This document shows, one piece after another, positions 45,938 to 54,110 of a stretch of 64,000 nucleotides of DNA. Positions within the stretch are counted from its first letter, which is position 1. Every line of letters starts with the position of its first letter. A model generated the notes under the pieces. That model saw only the letters and a program-made list of their open reading frames with translations. It made no database searches and was not told where the DNA came from. Source of the DNA: Diplolepis rosae (Eukaryota > Arthropoda > Insecta > Hymenoptera > Diplolepididae); NCBI GenBank assembly GCA_030998225.1, contig JAPYXD010000716.1, positions 1,364,001 through 1,428,000 of the forward strand, in the 5' to 3' direction. A program made the translations under genes and the position numbers.

Positions 45938-46699
45938 ATGGTGAAAAATTATTGCGTGCCCTGTTGCCCGAATTCTTCCACTAAAATACCATCGAAAGTG
46001 TTTTTATCGGTTCCTAAGGGAGAAATTAGAACAAAATGGATCACTGCAGCTCGTCCTAAAGATCAAGTATCCCTGGTGAAAGTATCGGATAGGAATTCAT
46101 TCCGAGCCAATCAGAACTAGTCCGATTCATTCCGATATTTGTATCCAAGCCAATGCGAATCATTCGAACCAATCCGAAAAACGTTTTGTAACTCGTTTGA
46201 TGAACAACGGTAAAAAATCTATCTGATCTCATCCGATTTAATCCGAGGCAACAATCCGAATGAATCCGAACCAAACCGAAACCAAGTTTTCAATCTGAAT
46301 CAACCCGAGCTCGGATTGATCCAAACCGAATTTTCAACCAGAATGAATCCGAATGAATCCAAGGTCGGAATGATTCGGGTTAATTCTGATTAAAAATTCA
46401 GTTTGTATCAATCCGAGCCCGGGTTGACTCGAATTAGAAACTTTGTTCCGGATTGTTTGGGATTCATTTGGATTGTTGCCTCGGATTAAATCCGATTAGA
46501 TCAGATCGATTTTTTACTGTTTTTCATCAAACGAGTTACAAAACGTTTTTCGGATTGCTTCGAATGATTCGCATTGGTTCGGATACAGATATCGGAATGA
46601 ATCGGACTAGTTCTGATTGGCTCGGAATGAATTCCTATCCGATACTTTCACCAGGGATCTTTACAATCGGGCTTGTTTTGTCGTGAGGGTCATTTTAAG
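45938..46699 (+). pseudogene. THAP-type zinc-finger first exon, split by a foldback element
   Basis: The exon starts at ATG 45938. The first 44 codons encode a segment starting MVKNYCVPCCPNSSTK, with the paired cysteines, the N after them, an F..VP turn and a conserved-looking KW, all typical of the N-terminal THAP C2CH DNA-binding domain. The frame is then broken by the 586-bp element at 46071-46656, flanked by AT on both sides. Immediately after the second AT the frame resumes as SLQSGLFCREGHFK, supplying the C..HF pair, and ends in phase 0 at a strong donor AAG|GTAAGT (intron from 46700). Without the element and one AT the exon would be continuous, with about 41 residues between the cysteine pairs, within the family range. 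One deviation is C-x3-H instead of C-x2-H. In this haplotype the protein is truncated. Later exons were not identified. Confidence 0.7.
46071..46656. mobile_element. 586-bp foldback element, AATCCGA-rich family, AT target duplication
   Basis: The ends are CCCTGGTGAAAGTATCGGAT and its inverted copy. Inverted arms are about 200 bp each (46071 to about 46275, and about 46450 to 46656) around a central segment of AATCCGA/TCGGATT words. AT is duplicated at 46069-46070 and 46657-46658. It has no transposase. Mirror-image open frames in the two arms are by-products. It interrupts the THAP-type exon and has diverged relatives at 13405-14019 and 14112-14748. Confidence 0.88.
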
Positions 46700-46700
46700 G

Positions 46701-47400
46701 TAAGTTTAATTCTGAAAATTAAGAATCTTGTAGTTTGCAACCACTGCAAAAAAAATTTTGCCGAATAATACAATAGATGATCACTATGAGATTATAAAAT
46801 TTTAAATGTGACATTAAGTAAGCTTATATTTTATTGTTCAGTTGGAGGAAGATCTTGAAATAGTGTCAGAATAGATTAAACTTATTTTTGGTTAAAAAAA
46901 AATCGACTCTTAATTTTTTATGCAAGGAATCTATTTTATGGATTTATTGTGCGGAAAAATATTTTTTAGTATTCTTATAATCGACATCGTTTAATACGAG
47001 TCTCCAGCTTTAAAATCCTTTTTTTGCCTATGTACGATTTTTTATAGGTCTAAAAAGCGCTGACATGAAACTTTGCACAGGAAAGAAATTTTGCTTAACC
47101 ATAAAAAAGATTGCTTAGAAAATGTGGAAATTTTACATTGTCCGTAAGTGCGTCCATTGGAATGAAGTCAAATGAAAAATAAATGGAAACAAAAATGGGG
47201 GTCAAAGCATGCGACCCTCCACTTTTGCCAGGAGTTTTGAAGTGCTCTTCTTGTATTTCTGCCCCTTTGCCTAAATTATTTCTGAAAGAAAATGTTGATA
47301 TATCTAAGGCACCTTAGTTCCAAAATTACAAAAACTTGTATTACCATGTAGTAATTAATAACCAGGGTCTCGCTTTTTGAGTTTACGCGTCAATTTGTGG
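46701..47400. other. AT-rich stretch, probably intron of the THAP-type gene
   Basis: Begins with the GTAAGT donor of the THAP-type exon. No second exon was recognised before the MITE at 47405. Confidence 0.4.
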
Positions 47401-47404
47401 TTAG

Positions 47405-47718
47405 CCCACGGTCGTATAGACAGGTCTGGCATCTCCCGTGGTAGGGGATGTTCCATTATTGTTGTCAGAATGTTTCATATTTTTGCCACGGATAGCGCTA
47501 GTATCGAGTAGTGGCCCGAATGACCGCACCGTAGCATGTATGTATATAGATATACCCAGAACGTAGTCAGCTGTGAAAGCTGTCTGTAAACCACGGGTAT
47601 TCCTTCAACTATTCGATTGCAGCGCTGCCCAAGCGGTCACTTTCGAAACTACTACTCGTCACGATAAGGGAACATCCCCCACCACGGGAGATGCCAGACC
47701 TGTCTATACGACCGTGGG
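47405..47718. mobile_element. 314-bp MITE with ~50-bp inverted repeats, flanked by TTAG
   Basis: The left end CCCACGGTCGTATAGACAGG has an inverted copy at the right end. The repeats extend about 50 bp with a single mismatch. TTAG is present on both sides (47401-47404 and 47719-47722). A 4-bp duplication and a CCC start resemble piggyBac-derived MITEs, although those normally use TTAA. The interior is GC-richer than the neighbourhood and non-coding. Confidence 0.85.
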
Positions 47719-47722
47719 TTAG

Positions 47723-48087
47723 CCATGACACTCTCCCCTGAGTCCGTCAGCTGACGATCGGTATTACTCGGTGCTCGACACCTAGCGGATCGAAGTGAAA
47801 CTATCTTATACAGAAACAAGTGGCAAGCTATGTTCAAAAAGAGATGTTTTCATCTAAATAGTGATTCATGGCTCAAATTTCTATAGCTAAAAGAAAGGTA
47901 CGGTTGAATTACAGATTTGATATGGCTATTTGCAGAATTGCAAGCTGCCACAACCAAGAAGAAGAAGAAGGTTGAATTACAGTGTCTCACTCTGGCTGGA
48001 TCAACTCTGTGAGAAATAAATGGCGATATACCGGACTATCTGGGATGAGCAACTCAACTGCTGAAGGCGCGTATTTGTTGGTTTATA
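47723..48087. other. Short stretch between the MITE and the mariner
   Basis: Moderately GC-rich and non-repetitive within this window, with an AAGAAGAAGAAG run near 47960. Plus-strand frames here are short. It may be the remnant of another element into which the mariner inserted, but no ends were seen. Confidence 0.35.
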
Positions 48088-49379
48088 ACACGTGGATCAA
48101 TAAGTCCCGGGACTGACACATAGATGGCGTTGCAAAGAAAAGTTCTGTATGATTTTTCATGAGTACCAACCTTCAAAAGATACCTGTCAAAATTTCATGA
48201 CATTCTTATGTTTGGTCCACGAGTTACAGTGATTTAAGTGACGCTAGTTGATATTCTCAAAACAATGGATGTGAAACAATTTCGTGTGTTGATTTACCAT
48301 TGCTTTTTGATGAAACAAAAACACAGTGCAAGCTCAGCAATGGCTTGAAAAGTGCTACGGGGACTTTGCTCCATCAAAAACAACCATTTGTCGGTGGTAT
48401 GCTGAGTTTAAACGTGGTCGTACAGACACTGAAGATGCTGAACGCTCCGGCCAGCCAAATGAGGTAGTTACACCGGAAACCATAAAAAAAGTCCACCAAA
48501 TCGTTTTCGAAAACCGTAAATTAAAATTGCGTGAGATAGATGACACCTTAAAGATATCATACGGCAATGTGTAAGCTATTTTGCATGAACATTTGTCTAT
48601 GAGGAAGCTGTTGTCAAAGTGGGTGCCGCGTTTGCTCACAGTGGATCAAAAACAACAACGTGTCGTTGATTCCGAGCGCTGTTTGGAGTTGTTTCGCCGA
48701 AATAAACCGAATTTTTTGCGTCGGTATGTGACAATGGACGAAACCTGGATCCATCACTACACTCCGGAGTCAAAGCGGTCGTCAGCCGAGTGGACTGCAG
48801 TCGGTGAGAAGCGTCGAAAGCGGCCAAAAACGCAAATATGGGCTGGTAAGGTTATGGCCTCAGTATTCTGGGATACTCATGGAGTTTTGTTCACCGACTA
48901 CCTTGAAAAAGGTAAGACGATCAATAGCGAACGTTACATTGGCCAATTGATGCGTTTAAAGAACGAAATAGGTGAGAAACGGCTCCAAATAAAGAAGAAA
49001 AAAGTGCTCTTTCACCAAGACAATGCGCCGTGTCACAAGTCGCTCGCTACCATGGCGAAATTGAATGAATTGAGCTTCGAATTGCTTCCGCACCCACCAT
49101 ATTCACCGGATCTGGCCCCCAGCGACTACTACCTGTTTGCAGACCTCAAAAAAATGCTCCAAGGTAAGAGATTCTACTCCAACGAGGAAGTCATCACCGA
49201 AACGAACGCTTATTTCGAGGCCAAAGATAAATCGTTCTACAAGAAAGGCATTGAAATGTTAGAGAAGCGCTGGACTGATTGTGTTGCTTTTGAGGGAGAC
49301 TATGTTGATGAATAAAGTCGAGTTTTCCCAAAAAAATGTGTTTTTCCTAGTTATTCCCAGGAGTTATTGATCCACGTGT
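48088..49379 (+). mobile_element. Mariner element (irritans type), 1292 bp
   Basis: A full-length mariner. The terminal inverted repeats begin ACACGTGGATCAATAA, identical for 16 bp and then imperfect for about 14 more. The target TA is duplicated at 48086-48087 and 49380-49381. The layout of the ends (ACACGTGG..ATAAGTCCCGG) resembles the irritans subfamily. The length is normal for a complete mariner. The single internal gene is the transposase at 48265-49315, which is broken, so this copy is non-autonomous. It lies in the region downstream of the minus-strand exon at 50257-52014, possibly in one of its introns. Confidence 0.97.
48265..49315 (+). pseudogene. Mariner transposase, one frameshift and one stop
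   Basis: This would encode the cut-and-paste transposase of the surrounding mariner, which binds the inverted repeats through N-terminal helix-turn-helix motifs and cuts with a D,D34D catalytic domain. ATG 48265 opens the N-terminus (MDVKQFRVLIYHCFL). About one base is missing in the A-run near 48315-48323, after which the frame continues from about 48326. An in-frame TAA at 48572-48574 breaks the domain linker. The rest is intact to 49315: the WVPRLLT linker motif, TMDETW (first Asp), HQDNAPCHK (second Asp) and YSPDLAPSDYY (third Asp, with 34 residues between). About 348 codons in total match the family length. With only two lesions the copy looks relatively young, but this locus cannot give full-length protein. 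Confidence 0.95.
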
Positions 49380-49381
49380 TA

Positions 49382-50250
49382 TATCTGTATACACGTCTTC
49401 CTTATGCGTAACAATTCAAATAGTTTGTCGTGCACGTGCTTCTTTTACGACCCCACTCGTTCGTGGCTCAACATAACGCCATCTGCAATGGGCAATCTAA
49501 CTCATTTTGTACCCTTCATTGCCTCTCAATACCCTGCGCCTAAGTTCTGAAAATTCCCCATTTCTGCCTGCAGTTAACCGAGCCTGGGCTCAATGAATCC
49601 AATATTATGTCTATCCAATAATATGATGATCAGTCTTATAAATTCAAACTTGCATATTTCAACGGAAAAAATTTTAGAGATACAAAAAAATAATTTTAAG
49701 GCCATGGATCAACCGGGTCACGTGACCAAATTTATAGGTTAATCGAGCCATGTAAGATAACTTTTTTATGTTTCTAACATACCTACTTGAAAATTTAAAA
49801 TACAAAAGTTATATTATCAAATTGATAACATTACAGCAAAAAAGACAGAATTTTTGGAAGCGCTACCGATGTGTAGTGTATGTGTACTAAATTCGAAAGC
49901 GGGCATTGATTGTTGGTTACAACGATAATCAATAAATAAGGTAAAATGCTCGAATCGCGAACTTCGTTGAATTGAATTATAAAATTATAAAACTTTTTTT
50001 CTTTCTACACTCAACGCTTTTGTCATAACTTTTTATCCCAACTTTCTAACCATTTTCCAAAATTTTAAATGTGGGGAAAAAATCGATACGCATGGGACTC
50101 AATTCATCAGCTGATGTGGTTGATCCATGGACTTAAAGCTGAAGACTAGTACTATACGATGCCGTGGACAAGAATACTGAAAAAAATCCTCAATTACTTT
50201 AATAATATTTTCCATAATTTCGTGATAAAAGCCAAAAATTTGTGAATTAG
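49382..50250. other. Non-coding stretch after the mariner, probably intronic
   Basis: AT-rich with a GC-richer part at 49385-49620. No exon was recognised. It follows the minus-strand donor at 50251-50256 and is therefore likely intron of that gene. Confidence 0.45.
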
Positions 50251-50256
50251 ACTCAC

Positions 50257-52014
50257 CTCCTCGTGATACCATCGCTGTTGCAGAATGGCCCAGCATCTTC
50301 TGCAGTGACAAACCTCCTTTTCCCTGAAGTTGTCGATCCTCTCCCTTTCCCTCTCCCTGCTCAACTGCGGAGGTGGGGGTGGTACCGGGGGTGGTAAAGG
50401 GCTGGTAGCAACTTCAAGACTATCCGAGCTCGAGTTGTGTCGCCTGGGGGGTGTGATATTCATCACATTCCTTTGATAAGAATTAGCAGAAGCTGGAGCA
50501 ACCTGTCGAACTTCAGTAGATCTCGTTTTATCGTTTCCTGATCGAGAATAAGGCGAAGAATGATAAGTATTGATAGAGCACTTTGAAGTAGTTGGCTGAG
50601 GTTGAGGTCGCAAGAAATCATCCAGAAGGTAAAAGCTCTGGGCTCTATTGGACCTCGTAGAGGTCGTGCGGCTCTCAGGCAGTCCATTAGCATCTCCACC
50701 TTTTGCTTTGTTATCACGAGGCTCGACCTCCAAATGTCTTGACTGGACCATTCTCTCTTCTTCAACCTCTCGATCAGCCGATACCTCCTCCTGGAAAAGC
50801 CTTCGTCCAACCTTGGACCTTCCATTCGACAAGGGAAACTCCCTGTTTTCTCTATATTGCGATTTCGAAATCACCCTCGCAGAGTAAGAAGTTGTTGATG
50901 TCTGATGAGGATAAGAATTAGTCTCAATCGTAGAATTACTCATCAGTGAATCCCGATGATCCTTCTCGCCACCTTCGATCATCGAAGCACTCGCGTTATG
51001 ATAAAAGAATGTCTGGCTTGCTCTTGATTGAGGATCTCCATTTCCAGCTGGAGTTCTCAACAAAGCTCCTAGTGATCGCCACTTCCGGTCTTGACCTGAG
51101 GATACTGAGGTGTTCCACTTCTTCTCTCCTCGCTCAGGTGATGTCACGGCTGAATTGACAGACCACTTCCGTTCCTTCGTTGGTGATGTCATACTTCCAG
51201 GAGCCATACCACCAGGCCATTTTCTTTCTCTAGAGGGCGAGGCTGTTGTTGTTGAGGCTGTCGTGGTGGCATTGATTCCATTGGACCACTTTCTTTCAGA
51301 AGATGAAGAAGAATTCAAGGTGATGTTAGGATCTTCTCGTTGCTTGGTCTTCCACCAAGAGGAAGTGGAAGCAGTGAAGAGGACAAGGGCTCCTTTGAGA
51401 GGATTTTGGTGGTTTTTGGAAGTCTCTCGACTCTTCTCGTCTTTCGGTTGATACTCTCGATAGCTCCCAATTTCTCCAATCTCTCGATCGCTCAAAGTGG
51501 TCTCTCTATCTCGTTCTTCTTCGCGAAGAAGAATTGCATTCGTGCTACGGAGTCTAGGCCTGACCCTAACGAATCCGTAGTCGTTGGAGTCAACGCAAGG
51601 ATGATCAGAGGTATGGGTGATGTCCCTGGTTCTGGAATCGTTTGCAAGATTGCCAATTTGAGTTTGATGATGTTGAAGTGAACTCAGACCACTGTATTGG
51701 TGAGTGCTAAGTTGGAGACTTGGCTGCTGGGGCAAGGTTGAAGTTCGGGTTCGGTGACCTTCACTGGAGCCCCTTTGCAAACAGGAAAAGCTGGCTGAGT
51801 GTCGAAGACTCGGAGGTGGATTGCTAGGCTGACTAACCCCCAACATTACTTTTGATTCTTCTTTTCGTTTTGGTGAAGAAGTAAGAGATCTTAGCGTAGG
51901 GCAGTGACTGTTCAGTCTTTTGTTGAAGAATACTGATTGGACGGAGCTGATCTTAGTGACGCCAAGGCGTCTCTTGAGCTTCTTCTCGACATATTTTTAG
52001 CGTGACTCTGGGTT
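50257..52014 (-). CDS. Long exon of an unrecognised disordered S/T/R-rich protein
   Basis: On the minus strand the exon ends in phase 0 at a strong donor, GAG|GTGAGT (complement of 50251-50256). A good acceptor (TTTCTTTCTGTTACAG) places its start at 52014. ATG 51846 gives 530 codons. The frame is also open upstream to an in-frame TAA at 51997-51999, so about 50 more residues are possible if another acceptor is used. The composition is near 50% GC against an AT-rich background. The protein is hydrophilic and low-complexity, so probably intrinsically disordered. Landmarks: SSWWK near 162, five RKW/KKW motifs at about 185, 208, 226, 242 and 254, mostly preceded by SP/SG and E or R, a proline run at 483-493 (possible SH3/EVH1/profilin ligand), an arginine-glutamate run, and CHCRRCW at 513-519. 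No catalytic domain is seen. I do not recognise the gene. Earlier and later exons were not identified with confidence. Confidence 0.75.
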
Positions 52015-52605
52015 CTGTAACAGAAAGAAAGGACGAGGGTAGGGAGTAGCAACTTAAAAGAAAACTACGAGTAGCGATGAGGGTGGCATAAATAAAACCA
52101 GATGAGTGATTGTGATGCAAAGTTTCTGAGCGTACATTTTTTTTCAAGAAACTTCAAGGCAATGAACTCCACTTATGGTAATTTAGTTCTAAGAGCTGTT
52201 TACTTTCCAGCTTTCCAGGAACTAAACAGTCTTTCAATTTTGCTCAGCAGAAACTTATCAGAAGCTACAGGAACTAGAATCGTGTTTGCGATGAAAAAAA
52301 GAATTCTTTAGATGACTGAGTGAATGAAACAACGAGACTAGTAAAAAGCTTGGGAGATCCGGCGAGATAAAAAATAAAAGGATTCCAGATTATACCGGGT
52401 GTCGCTTAAGTTCAAATAAACACGAAACAATTAACTTTGCATAAATCAATTTCCTAATTGGCCGAGTCTAGACGCTAATTAACTTCAATTATAAATAAGA
52501 ATTAGCATAATGCCCACTGCCTGTAAGTTGCCAGTGCAGAACTACGGACAATTCATGGAAGACAGAGCCCCGGGCTAGGATCTTTTATTCGTAGTACCAA
52601 ATCAA
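52015..52605. other. Intron-like sequence upstream of the long exon
   Basis: Starts (minus strand) with the polypyrimidine tract and AG acceptor of the exon ending at 52014. No further exon was recognised. Confidence 0.45.
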
Positions 52606-52630
52606 TATTATTATTATTATTATTATTATA
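52606..52630. repeat. ATT trinucleotide microsatellite
   Basis: Eight ATT/TTA repeats in a row. Confidence 0.9.
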
Positions 52631-52639
52631 TTAAAGAAA

Positions 52640-54110
52640 AACTATGGTTATTAAATTACAAAGAGGTTTCTCGAATATTTTAACTTCGAATTTAAAACAT
52701 AAAATGAAAATTATGATTTCATACTGGACTGAATTTATGTAAATTCACAAAGATTGCATCATGTGCAACTATTTAAAGTTAAATTCAATTGAAATCACTT
52801 AAATGAAAATTAATTAAGGTAAATATAATTTGATACAAATAGAAGTAGCTCAGTTACTTTAAAATAAATTGAAAACTCAAATCGGTTCAATTTGATCAAG
52901 TCAAATTCGATTGATTTCAACTGGATAGAAATGAATGTAAGTTCGATTAAAAAAAGAAACGTCGCCAAATTAATCATTCTTAGATCAATTCAAATAAATA
53001 AAATTTATCTAAATTTCATTGAAAGCAATACGACTTAGTCAAATTCAACTTTGCGTAAATTAATTTAAATAAGTCTGACTAAATACAAATGATTCCAATT
53101 AAATTTAGGTAAACACAATTGAATTCAAATGAATTGAATTATATTCAGCTGAATACAAGTCGAATCAAACTCAGCTGGACACAAATGAATTCAAGTAAGA
53201 TCAACTGTATCAAAGTAAATGTACCCAAGTTCAGTGAATCAATTAACTTCAACTACATTCCGCTAGACCAATTCAAATGAAATCAACTAAGTTCAGCTAA
53301 TCAATATTGGTTTAAAAAAAGTAGAATTCAATTGGATTTACTTACTGCAATTGAAATCTGCTGGATCAATTCAACTGGTTTCAAGCGTGTCAAATACAAA
53401 TCAATCAAATTCAGTTCAACTGGATTTAATAAAATTTAACTAAATGTAAATTCCTTTTAACAAGTTTAACTGAGTACAAATGATTCCAATTAAATTTAGG
53501 TAAACACAATTGAATTCAAATGAATTGAATAATACTCAGCTGAATACAAGTCGAATCAAACTCAGCTGGACACAAATGAATTAATGTAAGATCAACTGGA
53601 TCAAAATAAATGTACCTAAGTTCAGTAAATTAATCAACTTCAACTACATTCCGCTAGACCAATTCAAATGAAATCAATCAAGTTCAGCTAATCAATATTG
53701 GTTCAAAAAAAGTCGAATTCAATTGGATTTACTTACTGCAATTGAAATCTGCTGGATCAATTCAACTGGTTTCAAGCGTGTCAAATACAAATCAATCAAA
53801 TTCAGTTCAACTGGACCCAAATGAATTTAAGCAAACATAACTAGAATCAAACCAATTGAGTTCAGCTAATCTAATTTGAATTTAAACAAATCAAATTGAA
53901 TTACATAAAGTTGAAATCAACAAGAATTATTCAACTTTAACTCGATTCAGTTGGACCAATTCAAGCGGATGTGATAAAAATTCAGTAAGTTTGATTCATT
54001 TTCAAAAAGAAAAGTTTAATTCAAGTGAGAATCATATTAACTGAATCTAGAAAAATCAAACAAAATTCAGTTATGCTCAATTGGATTCGAATAAAATCAG
54101 GTCAATTCAA
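52640..54110. repeat. Degenerate AATTCAACTGGA-type repeat with a 391-bp duplication
   Basis: The whole stretch repeats short words of the form AATTCAANTGAATTCAACTGGA. Within it a segment starting ACAAATGATTCCAATTAAAT occurs at about 53086 and again about 391 bp later, with high similarity over roughly 345 bp, so a tandem duplication sits on top of the older short repeat. There is no coding potential. Confidence 0.8.

Noticed and set aside
46056..46686. Mirror-image frames of 72 and 77 codons in the foldback element
   Set aside because: They are the two inverted arms read in opposite directions, with no transposase motif.
51110..51681. Two 113-codon plus-strand frames opposite the long exon
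   Set aside because: They are antisense shadows of the minus-strand exon, which has the splice sites and the protein-like composition.
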